From assembly GCF_000341085.1 (NCBI RefSeq), contig NZ_ANBA01000003.1:124001-188000 (forward strand): 64,000 nucleotides of DNA. The letters are read 5' to 3'. How positions within the stretch are numbered: the first letter of the stretch is position 1; every line of letters starts with the position of its first letter. Both the position numbers and the translations under genes were made by a program. The stretch is from Nocardiopsis ganjiahuensis DSM 45031. Its GTDB lineage: Bacteria > Actinomycetota > Actinomycetes > Streptosporangiales > Streptosporangiaceae. This document shows positions 17,143 through 25,806 of the stretch, piece by piece. The notes under the pieces are model-generated. The model was not told the origin of the DNA. It worked only from the letters and a program-made list of their open reading frames with translations, and searched no databases.

Positions 17143-17168
17143 GCGCCGCCGAGACCCCTCGGCGGCGC
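17143..17168 (+). terminator. intrinsic terminator after the FmdB-like gene
   Basis: A perfect 11-bp stem (17143-17153 with 17158-17168), loop ACCC, is followed by a T-rich tract (TTCTGTCTTTCC). It lies 25 bp after the stop codon. Confidence 0.75.
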
Positions 17169-17184
17169 TTCTGTCTTTCCCGGG

Positions 17185-17234
17185 TCCGGCTGCCCGAGGC
17201 CCCGCTGAGCGGGATCCGGCTGCCCGAGGCCCCG
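17185..17234. repeat. 20-bp direct repeat with 30-bp period
   Basis: TCCGGCTGCCCGAGGCCCCG occurs at 17185-17204 and again, identical, at 17215-17234 in the intergenic DNA before the SAF-domain gene. Its role, if any, is unknown; replication slippage is enough to explain it. Confidence 0.7.
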
Positions 17235-17339
17235 GTTTCCCGCGGGTGAGCCCCGACACGGGATCCGAGGCGGTCGTCGGAGGAAAAGACCCTGTGGACA
17301 ACGCTCCGGGGCACCTCCGGCCGACCTAGCGTTGAGGGC

Positions 17340-18041
17340 ATGAGCAACGCCCCGCCCCAGTTCGCTCCCTCGCCCCAGCCCGCTCCCCCTTACCGCCACC
17401 GGCGCGGCCCGCTCCGCCTGCTGGACCGGCACCGGCGCGCCGTCGCCGCGGTGCTGGCCGCCCTGGCCGCCATCAGCGCCGTGCTCGTCCTGCGGCCGCC
17501 CCCCGAACCCAGTACCGAGGTCCTCGTCGCCGCGCGGGACCTCGACGCCGCCGACCCCCTGTCCGAGGGCGACCTCACCGCCCTGGTTCTGGCGGACCGC
17601 GCCGTCCCGGACGGAGCCCTGGAGCCGCAGGCGGTGTCACCGGGGAAGGACGCCGCCGGGCTCTCCTTGAACGCCCCGGTGCGCCGGGGCGAGGTCCTCA
17701 CCGACGCCCGCCTGAGCGATCCCCCGGCCCTGCCCTACGGCCCCGACCTGGTCGCGGTCCCGGTGCGGGTGGCCGACCCGGGCGCGGTCGGCCTGCTCTC
17801 CCCCGGCAGCCGGGTGGACGTGCTGGCCGCGACGGGCCACGAAGAGCTCGGCGGGCCGCCGTCCCGGGCCGGACCCGCGGTCGAGGTGGTCGGGGGCCGT
17901 CCCGTGCTCGCCGTACCGGCGGAGAGCGACCGGGGAGGGGAGGGCGGGGCGCTGATCCTCATCGCGGCCACCCCGGAGGAGGCCAGAGCCCTGGCCGGGC
18001 ACGCGACCACTTCACGACTGTCCGTCACTATCCGCGGTTGA
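17340..18041 (+). CDS. SAF-domain (CpaB/RcpC-like) membrane-anchored protein
   Basis: 233 residues. A cytoplasmic basic N-terminus is followed by one membrane segment (about residues 34-53) and a SAF domain (STEVLVAARDLDAADPLSEG to about residue 120), then a beta-rich RcpC-like part (DLVAVPVRVADPGAVGLLSPG). CpaB proteins take part in Flp/tad pilus assembly; here no tad genes are adjacent, as is common for actinobacterial singletons placed before mscL. Function is therefore open. Confidence 0.78.
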   Translation: MSNAPPQFAPSPQPAPPYRHRRGPLRLLDRHRRAVAAVLAALAAISAVLVLRPPPEPSTEVLVAARDLDAADPLSEGDLTALVLADRAVPDGALEPQAVSPGKDAAGLSLNAPVRRGEVLTDARLSDPPALPYGPDLVAVPVRVADPGAVGLLSPGSRVDVLAATGHEELGGPPSRAGPAVEVVGGRPVLAVPAESDRGGEGGALILIAATPEEARALAGHATTSRLSVTIRG

Positions 18042-18108
18042 CCGATGACCTGAGGTGGGGAAAGCTGTCCGAGCACATCAGTCACTCACGAACACGTAGG
18101 GCAGTTCC

Positions 18109-18516
18109 ATGGAAGGCTTCAAGAAGTTCCTGCTCCAGGGAAACCTGGTGCAGTTGGCGGTCGCGGTCGTCATCGGCTCCGTCTTCGCCGGCCTCATCTC
18201 GGCGTTCACCGAAGGGTTCATCACCCCGCTCCTCGGCATCTTCGGCGGTGTCCCGAGCTTCGGTGACCTCTACTTCGAGATCAACGGCAGCCGGTTCCTG
18301 TACGGCGCCTTCGTGGACGCCCTGATCTCCTTCCTGATCACCGCCGCGATCCTCTACTTCTTCGTGGTCATGCCCCTCGGCAAACTGATGGAGAGGTTCG
18401 TCAAGGCCGAGGAGGCCATCACCCGGGAGTGCCCCCACTGCTACACGGAGATCAACAAGAAGGCCAGCAAGTGCGCGCACTGCACGAGCGAGGTCACCCC
18501 GGAGACCGTCGCCTGA
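18109..18516 (+). CDS. mscL: large-conductance mechanosensitive channel with C-terminal zinc ribbon
   Basis: 135 residues. MEGFKKFLLQGNLVQLAVAV is the classic MscL start with the pore-lining TM1 (VVIGSVFAGLISAF), the periplasmic loop follows, and TM2 is ALISFLITAAILYFFVVMPL. It opens under membrane tension to release solutes during hypo-osmotic shock. The cytoplasmic C-terminus has the unusual addition CPHCYTEINKKASKCAHC, two CxxC pairs that could bind zinc, as in other high-GC actinobacteria. Confidence 0.95.
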   Translation: MEGFKKFLLQGNLVQLAVAVVIGSVFAGLISAFTEGFITPLLGIFGGVPSFGDLYFEINGSRFLYGAFVDALISFLITAAILYFFVVMPLGKLMERFVKAEEAITRECPHCYTEINKKASKCAHCTSEVTPETVA

Positions 18517-18627
18517 GGCGTCTCCCACGGACCGTTCCGCCCTCCCCGGCCCCGGACCGGAGACGGCCCACGGTCCCGGTCCTCCCGAGGCCGGATCACG
18601 CGACCGGGCGTCCGCCGCGAGCCGCGC

Positions 18628-18675
18628 CGAGAACACGAACGGGCGGTCCCGCGGGACCGCCCGTTCGTGTTCTCG
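18628..18675. terminator. 48-bp perfect palindrome between convergent genes
   Basis: Positions 18628-18651 and 18652-18675 are perfect reverse complements (24-bp arms with no spacer; the tip would form a small loop). The centre is GGTCCCGCGGGACC. Placed between mscL and the convergent peptidase gene, it probably terminates transcription from both sides. Confidence 0.85.
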
Positions 18676-18710
18676 AGGACCTGGTTCCCGGACGCCCGTC
18701 CGGCCTCCCC

Positions 18711-19820
18711 TCAGCCCTCGTACTCCCAGTGCCAGGGTTCGAAGGGGCTGGACTTCGCCCAGGCAGGGTGGATCCAGTTGTACTTGGCCCCGTTGGTCTC
18801 CATCCAGTTCCACCGTTCCGAGCGGAAGTTCTGGATGCCGCAGCCGAGGTCGATCGCCTGACCCAGGCCGTGGTTACTGGTGCCGGGGACCGCGGCGAAC
18901 CCGGGCGGCTGCTCGGCGTAGACGCGGTGCTGGTTGGGCAGGTCGCGGTAGGCGCTGGTGATGCATATGTTCTCGCCGAACTTCTCGACGTACTCCACGT
19001 TCAGCTGGAGGAAGTCCACGGCCGCGTCGGCCCTGAGCATCTTGTCGTCGTAGAGCGAGCAGAGGGCTTCCTGCGGAAGCAGGCCGTTGGGGTAGCCGTT
19101 CGCATTCGAGGCGGCGCTCGGATCGCAGTCGGCCGCCGCCATGTAGGCCTCGGGGTCCAACCCCCGGGACTCCAGCTCGTCGGTGAGCTCGTTCATGCTC
19201 GACTCGGACTGCTCGCGCAGCGAGGTCACCTCGGCGGCCAGTTCCGCCTGTTCCAGCTGGGTGAAGGTCTGGAGCTCCTGCGCCTCACCGGCCAGCCCCA
19301 CCTGCTCCTGGCGCAGGTCGGTGGCGTCCTGGATGAGCGCCTGGTTGTCCTCGGACAGCTTGGCCGCGTAGGCCTGCGTCTGGAGGTCCTCGTCGAGGTC
19401 GCCCGCCGCGAGGATGCCGAGGACACCGGCGTCGGGCTGCTGGTACATGGTGCTGGCCAGCTGGGCCAGCGGTTCGCGCATGTCGCTCAGGTCACCCTCG
19501 ATCTGTTGGAGCTCGTGGAGGGTCGCGATCAGTTCCTCCTGCGCCTCCTCCAGGGCGTCCTGGCGCGCGACGTACTCGTCGGTCGCCTCCTCCAGGGCGT
19601 CAGCGGACTCCTCCGCGCGCTCGCGGAGATCCTCCAAGCTCGCGTCGGCTGACGCTGGGGCGACCGCCGCGTCGGGCAAGGGAACGACCAGCAGGGACGT
19701 GACCAACATGAGCGTCAGCGCCTGCGCGATCCGGACCCTGTGCTGCGCGCCCAGGGCGCTCAGCACCCCGATACCCGGTACGCGGGACCTCCGCCGCGCC
19801 GACTCAGAAGTGAACGGCAC
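18711..19820 (-). CDS. secreted VanY-type D,D-carboxypeptidase with coiled-coil domain
   Basis: 369 residues from a GTG that follows GGAGGA with ideal spacing. A basic N-terminus and hydrophobic segment (IAQALTLMLVTSLLVVPLPD) form a signal peptide. Residues about 55-195 are a long coiled coil of the type found in actinobacterial cell-wall hydrolases. The C-terminal domain has SAYRDLPNQHRVYAEQPPGF, SNHGLGQAIDLG with the zinc ligands H and D, and WHWEY with the last catalytic E/H pair: the VanY D,D-carboxypeptidase pattern. Cysteines flank the catalytic domain. It should trim peptidoglycan stem peptides outside the cell. Confidence 0.85.
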   Translation of the reverse strand: MPFTSESARRRSRVPGIGVLSALGAQHRVRIAQALTLMLVTSLLVVPLPDAAVAPASADASLEDLRERAEESADALEEATDEYVARQDALEEAQEELIATLHELQQIEGDLSDMREPLAQLASTMYQQPDAGVLGILAAGDLDEDLQTQAYAAKLSEDNQALIQDATDLRQEQVGLAGEAQELQTFTQLEQAELAAEVTSLREQSESSMNELTDELESRGLDPEAYMAAADCDPSAASNANGYPNGLLPQEALCSLYDDKMLRADAAVDFLQLNVEYVEKFGENICITSAYRDLPNQHRVYAEQPPGFAAVPGTSNHGLGQAIDLGCGIQNFRSERWNWMETNGAKYNWIHPAWAKSSPFEPWHWEYEG

Positions 19821-20243
19821 GAATGATCCTCCGGCTGCATTTTCCTCGAACACCTACTCGTGGCCGCAAGGCAACGTACTACATGTCCACATGCGGACAC
19901 ACTGGACCGTACGGCCCGACGGCCGAACCTCGGGGCAGTTGGCTCCCGTCCCCTTGACCGTCTCGTCCGGCCTTCGACAGAAAGCCTGGTCATCGGGGTG
20001 CCGATGTCACTCGCACCCGTCCGCCAAGAGTGACCGAAGCGCGCAAGCAGCCATAATCGCGACACGCGGCATGAACAACATCACACCGCAACCAGGACAA
20101 CCAATCGTAGGTCAGCGTACTCTGCCGCGCACGCAGAGTGCCGCGACGGCACCGGGGCAGGACCAAACCGAACCCCATGCACCCCCATCCTGGGTTAGGC
20201 TTGGCCCCGTGGCCGGGTAACAACCGGCCCTGGCAACACCCAT
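19821..20243. other. 423-bp intergenic stretch upstream of the peptidase gene
   Basis: No gene is supported. It must hold the promoter of the leftward peptidase and of tRNA-Arg. On the minus strand a short G-rich segment with GGGACGGGAGCCAAC (about 19935-19950) resembles part of a c-di-AMP riboswitch, which often precedes actinobacterial wall hydrolases, but the other conserved parts are not evident. Confidence 0.4.
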
Positions 20244-20316
20244 GGCTCCATAGCTCAGGGGATAGAGCACCGCTCTCCTAAAGCGGGTGTCGCAGGTTCG
20301 AATCCTGCTGGGGCCG
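20244..20316 (+). tRNA. tRNA-Arg(CCT)
   Basis: Acceptor GGCTCCA pairs with TGGGGCC; the anticodon stem CCGCT/AGCGG encloses CTCCTAA, anticodon CCT, reading AGG. The T arm is CAGGTTCGAATCCTG. No CCA is encoded. Discriminator G at 20316. Confidence 0.95.
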
Positions 20317-20325
20317 CATCTGAGG

Positions 20326-20359
20326 ACGGGCGTCCCTCTCGGTCGAGAGGGACGCCCGT
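20326..20359 (+). terminator. terminator after tRNA-Arg
   Basis: A perfect 15-bp stem (20326-20340 with 20345-20359) with loop GGTC lies 9 bp after the tRNA and is followed by CGCTTTTCCC. Confidence 0.85.
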
Positions 20360-20538
20360 TCGCTTTTCCCGGTTCATGAATCCCCCCGCTTCCGGTCAAG
20401 TCGCCACAAGTCCCCCCGCGCCCCTCCCCCGCGCCTCACGTCACCGGGACTCTCCTCCGGCGAACCGCCGTGTCGGGCCGGGCTTCCGGCACCCTCTGCG
20501 TCGATCATGGAAGCCATGCCGACCAGGGGGGAGACCAC

Positions 20539-20793
20539 GTGACCGAGGGGAAAGCGAACCGGAGACAGGTCCCGGACGAGGAGCTCGCGCTGGAGCTGGC
20601 GCGAGGGGCGGCACAGGAACCGGCAGGGACCCGGGGGCGGCAGCGGGGCGGGTCGCCGTCGGCGATCTCCGAGGCGCTGAAGAAGGACCCCCAGCCCGGA
20701 CCGCAGCACTGGGGCGGACCGCGCCCGCGCCGGGCCGAACCCGACGTGTTCTTCCCTCGGAAGTTCCCCAGGTTCTCGCCCGAGGACCTCTGA
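20539..20793 (+). CDS. small hypothetical protein, 84 aa
   Basis: A GTG start behind a GGGGGGAG run gives 84 residues; an ATG at 20518 would add seven. The protein is basic at its centre and ends with PDVFFPRKFPRFSPEDL. It has no cysteines or membrane segment and is probably largely disordered. No family recognised. It is convergent with the dioxygenase gene. Confidence 0.5.
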   Translation: MTEGKANRRQVPDEELALELARGAAQEPAGTRGRQRGGSPSAISEALKKDPQPGPQHWGGPRPRRAEPDVFFPRKFPRFSPEDL

Positions 20794-20803
20794 TCCGGGG
20801 ACC

Positions 20804-21505
20804 CTAGGCGCGCACCCCCAGCACGATGTCGGCCTGGTAGCCCTCTTCCGGAGAACCGGTGACCTGAAGGGTGTTCTCCGGGCCGATGGTGCCGGAGAAC
20901 ATGTCGTCGGCGTTGACCACCACGGGGTCCTCCCTGCCCGCGTACGGGTCCGCGGCGGCCACCAGGGCGTTGGTCTCGTCGTCGAAGTAGAGCTGCCCGG
21001 TGTGAACCGCGTTCCCGGCCACGTGCACCTTCACGTGGATGTGCACGGTCCGGCGGTCGTACCAGCCCGGGTAGAGGGTGGCGAACTCCGCCGTCCCCTC
21101 CTCGTCGGTGACCTGGACGCCCCGGAGAAAGCGTTCTCCCTCGGTGCCCGCCGATCGGATACCCGAGTACACGCCGGTGGCGTCGGCGTGCCAGACGTCG
21201 ACGGACGCGTCCGGGAGGGGCTCGCAGGTGGCGGCGTCCACCACGGTCGTGTGCAGGGCCAGGGGCACCCCCGGCCGCCCTTCCGCCAGGTCCTGGCACA
21301 CGAGGTCGAGGTCCAGGTAGTAGGGGCCCTCGGTTCCCTCCGGGGTGAGCACACAGGGCGGAGCGCCCACGGGCGCGGGACCGCTCTTCGGTGCGGCTCC
21401 CCCGTTCCCGGGTCCGGTGCAGGCGGCCAGACCCGCCGCGGTCAACCCCGCGCCCAGCGCCGCGCGGCGAGAGGTGCCCGGTCGTGCGGACGTTCTCTCC
21501 GGCAT
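20804..21505 (-). CDS. intradiol ring-cleavage dioxygenase-like lipoprotein
   Basis: 233 residues. The N-terminus has a Tat-like SRRAALGAGLTAAG stretch and a lipobox LAAC near residue 28, so it is probably exported and lipidated. The body matches extracytoplasmic intradiol dioxygenases: EGTEGPYYLDLDL (first tyrosine), PLPDASVDVWHADATGVYSG, LYPGWYDRRTVHIHVKVH with the second tyrosine and the two iron histidines. Catechol-type substrates are likely but not proved. It is downstream of a DoxX gene with 14 bp between them. Confidence 0.82.
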   Translation of the reverse strand: MPERTSARPGTSRRAALGAGLTAAGLAACTGPGNGGAAPKSGPAPVGAPPCVLTPEGTEGPYYLDLDLVCQDLAEGRPGVPLALHTTVVDAATCEPLPDASVDVWHADATGVYSGIRSAGTEGERFLRGVQVTDEEGTAEFATLYPGWYDRRTVHIHVKVHVAGNAVHTGQLYFDDETNALVAAADPYAGREDPVVVNADDMFSGTIGPENTLQVTGSPEEGYQADIVLGVRA

Positions 21506-21519
21506 GTTCCCCCGTCCCC

Positions 21520-21993
21520 TCACGAGTCCGCGCCCCCGGCCCCGGTCACGGCGGGGCGAGTGCCCTTCCGCAAGCCGCCGGAGTGTTCGGCGAGCCAACG
21601 GTCCACGCCGAACCTCCCGGAACCGAGGGCGGCGATCAGGAGGCAGCACACCGCGACGGCCAGTACGTAGCCGTAGCCGTCGTCCTGCACGAAGATGGTG
21701 GTGCTGTCCTGGGCGAAGGTGAAGGCCCCGGCCATGACCACGACCATGCCCAGGGCGGCGACGCGGGTCAGTGCGCCGAGGACGAGCAGCGCACCGCCGC
21801 CGAGTTCCACGGTGGCGGCGAAGGAGGCACTGATCAGCGGCAACGGCACACCGCCGGCGCCCATGTAGGCGGCGGTCCCCTCGATCCCCCACTCGAAGAA
21901 CTTCTGCGCCCCGTGGGCGATCATCGTCCACCCCATACCGAGGCGGGCGACGAGGACGGTCACGTCCAGGGTGAGTAGTCGGTTCGGCTTCAT
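21520..21993 (-). CDS. DoxX-family membrane protein
   Basis: 157 residues with four hydrophobic segments. ARLGMGWTMIAHGAQKFFEW near residue 17 and MGAGGVPLPLISASFAATVE after it match the DoxX signature. Family members are membrane components linked to quinone or thiol redox chemistry, sometimes to sulfur oxidation. Co-transcription with the dioxygenase-like lipoprotein suggests a redox partnership, but this is inference. Confidence 0.85.
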   Translation of the reverse strand: MKPNRLLTLDVTVLVARLGMGWTMIAHGAQKFFEWGIEGTAAYMGAGGVPLPLISASFAATVELGGGALLVLGALTRVAALGMVVVMAGAFTFAQDSTTIFVQDDGYGYVLAVAVCCLLIAALGSGRFGVDRWLAEHSGGLRKGTRPAVTGAGGADS

Positions 21994-22137
21994 GGTCAGA
22001 TCCCTCGGGGTTCGGTTGCGTGACGGCACCCCCAGGATCACGAGCGGGCCACCCGCAACGAAGCCGCTCGTTCGGCTGGTCGGACCTAGCCGAAAGAGCG
22101 GCGGACGCCTCCCGGACCGGCGACGTACGGTGGGGGC

Positions 22138-23466
22138 ATGGCGCTGGAATGGTCGAGCCCCGAAGACGCTCTCGAGGCCGCCCTCACCCTCGTTCGAGCA
22201 CCACTGGCACGAAGCCTGCCGACCCTGTCCGGGGTCCTGGCCCGGGTACTGCCGCACCGGGCGCTGCTCGTGCTGACCGGGGACTGTTCCGAGGCCGCGC
22301 TACGCACCCATGGCGATCCGGCCCTCACCGACCGGGCCCGCACCGCCGACCTGGCGGCCCTGGCCGCGAAGGTGACGGCCGGCACCCCCTGGGCCGGTCG
22401 GACCGAGATCGCCGGAGGCGAGCACCCCGTGCTCGTGGCCGCCTCCTCCCCCGACGGTTCGGCCGGAACCCTGTTGGCAGCGGTTCTCGATGAGACTCCG
22501 CAGGAACCGGTTCCGGGCGCGGCAGCCGACCCAGCCGTGCTCGGTGTGGTGCAGCACCTGTGGGACCTGACCACCCTGCACGTGAAGACCCTCAACGCCG
22601 CCACGGAACCGGACAAACTCTCGCGGGCCCGCCTGGTCTCCAGTGAGCGCGACCGCGCGGTCGCCGAGCTCACCGACGCGCAGGAAGCCGCTCTGACCGG
22701 GATTCTGGGCGTCCTGCGTTCCCGGAGCGTCGAGGACGCGACCGCGAGGCGCACCGCCACAGGCCTCGCGGCCTCGGCCCTCGTGGACCTGCGTGCCCAC
22801 GACGGTCGCAGCGGCGGCCGGGGCCAGGGCACGGAAAGCCTCGACGAGGCCTTCGCCACGATGGCGGACAAGCTCCTGGTGCTCATGCGCCACCACGAGA
22901 CCGCACTGGAACTGGTCCGGCCGAGCCGCCTGGGCGACCACCCGCTGCCCGCCGAGATGGCCGACGCGGCCCGGGCCGCGGTGCGGCGTTCGGTACTCGC
23001 CATGCTGGAGCAGCCCGGGGTGCGCCGTATCCGGGTCTCCTGGGAGGTCGAGGAGAGCGCGTTGGCAGTGTCGGTACGCGACGACGGTCCCGGGCGGCTC
23101 GGAGAGGGCGACCTCGGTCTGCGGCGACTGCGTGCCGGGCTGGAGGGCCTCGGCGCACGGCCCCGGGTGGAGGCGGTGCCGGGGTGGGGCACCACGATCA
23201 GCACCCGGCTGCCGCTGGACCTGCCCGAACTCGAGCGGGGGCGTCCGCTCCGGGAGCTCAACCCCCGGGAGACCGAGGTGCTCCAGCAGCTGGACCTGGG
23301 CAGGCGCAACCGCCAGATCGCCGAACGGCTGAACATCAGCGAGCACACGGTCAAGTACCACGTCGCCAACATCCTGGAGAAGCTGGGGGCGGGCTCCCGC
23401 GGAGAGGCCGCGGCGACCGCGCGGGACCTCGGACTGGTCCCCGGGCGTCGGGGCACCACCTCCTGA
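22138..23466 (+). CDS. LuxR-type regulator with histidine-kinase-like ATPase region
   Basis: 442 residues. Residues about 1-170 resemble a GAF-like sensory domain. A region near 270-375 (AVRRSVLAMLEQPGVRRIRV, then SVRDDGPGRLGEGDLGLRRL, then GWGTTISTRLPL) has the N, G1 and G2 look of a HATPase domain although no phosphoacceptor histidine box is evident. The last 65 residues are a clear LuxR HTH (LNPRETEVLQQLDLGRRNRQ, then NISEHTVKYHVANILEKLGA). Single-chain sensors of this type bind DNA directly. It is divergent from the DoxX operon, which it may control. Confidence 0.82.
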   Translation: MALEWSSPEDALEAALTLVRAPLARSLPTLSGVLARVLPHRALLVLTGDCSEAALRTHGDPALTDRARTADLAALAAKVTAGTPWAGRTEIAGGEHPVLVAASSPDGSAGTLLAAVLDETPQEPVPGAAADPAVLGVVQHLWDLTTLHVKTLNAATEPDKLSRARLVSSERDRAVAELTDAQEAALTGILGVLRSRSVEDATARRTATGLAASALVDLRAHDGRSGGRGQGTESLDEAFATMADKLLVLMRHHETALELVRPSRLGDHPLPAEMADAARAAVRRSVLAMLEQPGVRRIRVSWEVEESALAVSVRDDGPGRLGEGDLGLRRLRAGLEGLGARPRVEAVPGWGTTISTRLPLDLPELERGRPLRELNPRETEVLQQLDLGRRNRQIAERLNISEHTVKYHVANILEKLGAGSRGEAAATARDLGLVPGRRGTTS

Positions 23467-23498
23467 GCTCCCGTTGCCCGAGGGCTACTGGTGCGGGC

Positions 23499-24737
23499 TC
23501 ACAGGAAGCCGCGCCAGGGGGCGAGGACGATCTCGCTGAACTTGGCCGCGAACGGGCGCCCGCGCCACTCCTCCTCGGTGAGTTCGCGGGCGTTGGTGAG
23601 ATCGGTCTCGAAGACCTTCTCCAGGTGCTTGGCCACACCCTCGTCGAAGATCTCCACGTTGATCTCGTAGTTGCCGGTGAGGCTGAGCCGGTCCACGTTG
23701 GCGGTGCCGATCGTGCTCCACCGGCCGTCCACCGTGGCGGTCTTGGCGTGCACCATGGCGTCCTGGTAGAGCCACAGCCGCACCCCGCCCCGGAGCAGCT
23801 CCGAGTACCGCCCCCGGGCCAGCCAGTCGGCGACGACGTGGTTGGAGTTCTCCGGCACGAGGATGTTGACGTCCACGCCCCGGCCCGCGGCCTCGATGAG
23901 GACGTTGGCGAGCTCGCGGTCCGGGATGAAGTAGGCCTGGGTGAAGATCACCCGTTCCTTGGCCCGGTCCACGGCCTCCAGGAACATCGCCCGGATCGGG
24001 TAGATGAGCAGTTCGGGCACGTTGCGGTGGACCCGGATGCGCGAGTCCCACTCGGCGTCGCCCAACCCCTCCAGCGCGGGCTCGCCCGCGCGCCGGTTGG
24101 TGTTCCAGAAGTCCGCGAAGGCGTTCTCCAGCTCCCACACCGCGGAGCCGACCACCCGCAGGTGGGTGTCGCGCCACTCGATGGCGTAGGTGGAGCCGAT
24201 GTTGAACCCGCCGACGAAGCCCACCTCACCGTCCACGGTGAGGATCTTGCGGTGGTCGCGGCCGGACTTGCGCACGTTCAGCAGCAGCACGCCGGGGCGG
24301 AACACCGGGTAGCGCAGGACCCGCACGGAGGGCGGGAACCTGAAGAAGGAGCGCGGGACCACGAGGTTGGCGAAGCCGTCGTAGATGACGTACACCTCGA
24401 CACCGCGTTCGGCGGCCTCGATCAGCGCCGACTTGAACTCCTGGCCCACCGCGTCGGACTTGAAGATGAACGACTCGAACAGGACCCGGTGGCGGGCGCC
24501 CCGGATCGCCTCGAGCATGTCCTCGAAGAGGTTCTCACCGTAGGTGTAGACCGTGGCGGTGGTCTCCCCGACCGGGATCGAGGCCGGCTCGGTGCGGGGG
24601 AAGTTGACCCGGTGCGGCCGTACCTGTTTGCGCCAGTGGTCGATCCCGATGAGGGTCGCCACCACCGCGACCTGGGTGATCAGCAGCCCCAGGAGTCCTC
24701 GCTTGGCCCAGGTCGTGATGGTCGAGCGTCTCAGCAT
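23499..24737 (-). CDS. phospholipase D/cardiolipin synthase-like enzyme
   Basis: 412 residues; the ATG follows GGAGG with 8-nt spacing. One N-terminal membrane segment (about residues 12-32). Two HKD motifs are present: DHRKILTVDGEVGFVGG near residue 165, and VHAKTATVDGRWSTIGTAN near residue 337, both intact (HxKxxxxD). This is the organisation of cardiolipin synthases and related phosphatidyltransferases. It acts at the membrane; the substrate is not proved by sequence. Confidence 0.88.
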   Translation of the reverse strand: MLRRSTITTWAKRGLLGLLITQVAVVATLIGIDHWRKQVRPHRVNFPRTEPASIPVGETTATVYTYGENLFEDMLEAIRGARHRVLFESFIFKSDAVGQEFKSALIEAAERGVEVYVIYDGFANLVVPRSFFRFPPSVRVLRYPVFRPGVLLLNVRKSGRDHRKILTVDGEVGFVGGFNIGSTYAIEWRDTHLRVVGSAVWELENAFADFWNTNRRAGEPALEGLGDAEWDSRIRVHRNVPELLIYPIRAMFLEAVDRAKERVIFTQAYFIPDRELANVLIEAAGRGVDVNILVPENSNHVVADWLARGRYSELLRGGVRLWLYQDAMVHAKTATVDGRWSTIGTANVDRLSLTGNYEINVEIFDEGVAKHLEKVFETDLTNARELTEEEWRGRPFAAKFSEIVLAPWRGFL

Positions 24738-24928
24738 GCGGTCGCCTCCCGAACAGGCCCTCCGCCGCGCCCCGGGGAACGGCGGCCACCCCGGCACAAG
24801 GTGGAAGTCCACCGTAACCCGGCCCGCAGTCCGGCACTCGACACGAACCGCGCCCCGGGCGGGCCGCCCCGGACCGGGGGACCGGCACGGCCCCGGCCCG
24901 CCTCCCGGAACGGCCTCGGGCACCGCCC

Positions 24929-25726
24929 TCAGGCGCTGTCCTCCTCGCGTCGCCGGAGCACCAGCAGTTCGGTGGTGGGGCTCTCCCGACGGCCGCGGAC
25001 GAGCCTGCGGTCCACCCGGTAGAGGAGCGCCCCGGCGAGCCACCCCGTCGGCGCGGTGACCGTCGCGGCGCGCAGGAAGGCGCCCCACGCCTTGCGCCAC
25101 GGCAGGGAGGCGTCGACCTGGGCGTTCATCAGCATCAGCATGGGGACCCGGCGGACGGTGTCGAACCCGGCCTTGTCCGCCAGCGCCGAGATCGTCTCCA
25201 GGGTCCGGTTGACCTGGTGTTCGCCGCGCTGTTCGGGGCGCTGGAGGCAGTTCTCGGAGATCACGAGGGTGCCTCCGGGGCGCACCACCCGGCCGAGGTT
25301 GCGGAAGGCGGCGGCGTACCTGTCGTCGTCGGTGATGTGGAAGAGCACGTCCATGCAGGAGGCGGCGTCGAAGCTGGCGTCCTCGAAGGCGTCCAGTTCG
25401 GACACGTCCTGCCGGACGAAGCGGTGGTTCGGGAACCGCCCGCGCAGGCGTTCGACGGCGGCGTCGGTCATGTCGCAGCCGGTGACGTCCCCGACGCCGA
25501 GGCGCTCCCACTGGTGCACGTAGAAACCGGTGCCGCTGCCCGCGTCGAGCACGCTGGCGCCCTCGAGACCCAGCCGGCCGACCTCGCGGAGGAAGACCTC
25601 CTCCCGGACCCGGTACATCCAGCTGTTGAAGGGTCGTCCGAGGGCCCGGTAGCCGACGCCGCTCTCGGTCCAGTCGCCCTCGAGCCGGTGCTCCCAGAAG
25701 TCACGAAGTTCACTGTGCGTAGCCAT
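24929..25726 (-). CDS. class I SAM-dependent methyltransferase
   Basis: 265 residues. ASVLDAGSGTGFYVHQWERL near residue 55 is the SAM-binding glycine motif, GCDMTDAAVERLRGRFP carries the acidic ribose ligand, and FDAASCMDVLFHI and VVRPGGTLVISENCL are motifs II and III. The N-terminal FWEHRLEGDWTESGVGY and following residues resemble methyltransferases of glycan or lipid biosynthesis. Substrate unknown. The C-terminal part ends in a basic region with possible membrane contact (VTAPTGWLAGALLY). Confidence 0.82.
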   Translation of the reverse strand: MATHSELRDFWEHRLEGDWTESGVGYRALGRPFNSWMYRVREEVFLREVGRLGLEGASVLDAGSGTGFYVHQWERLGVGDVTGCDMTDAAVERLRGRFPNHRFVRQDVSELDAFEDASFDAASCMDVLFHITDDDRYAAAFRNLGRVVRPGGTLVISENCLQRPEQRGEHQVNRTLETISALADKAGFDTVRRVPMLMLMNAQVDASLPWRKAWGAFLRAATVTAPTGWLAGALLYRVDRRLVRGRRESPTTELLVLRRREEDSA

Positions 25727-25806
25727 GGAACTACTTTCACATCGGACGTCTCCGTTGTCCTCGCGCACCGCCGACCCCGCCGGTTTCCCCGGCGGTCCGG
25801 CGCCCG

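Noticed and set aside
19860..20060. Possible c-di-AMP riboswitch on the minus strand before the peptidase gene.
   Set aside because: Only one short segment resembles the consensus; the second conserved half and the expected GGTGAA-type elements were not found.
22086..23459. A 457-residue minus-strand frame opposite the LuxR-type gene.
   Set aside because: Ser/Arg-rich low-complexity translation with no domain; the plus strand carries a clear LuxR HTH.
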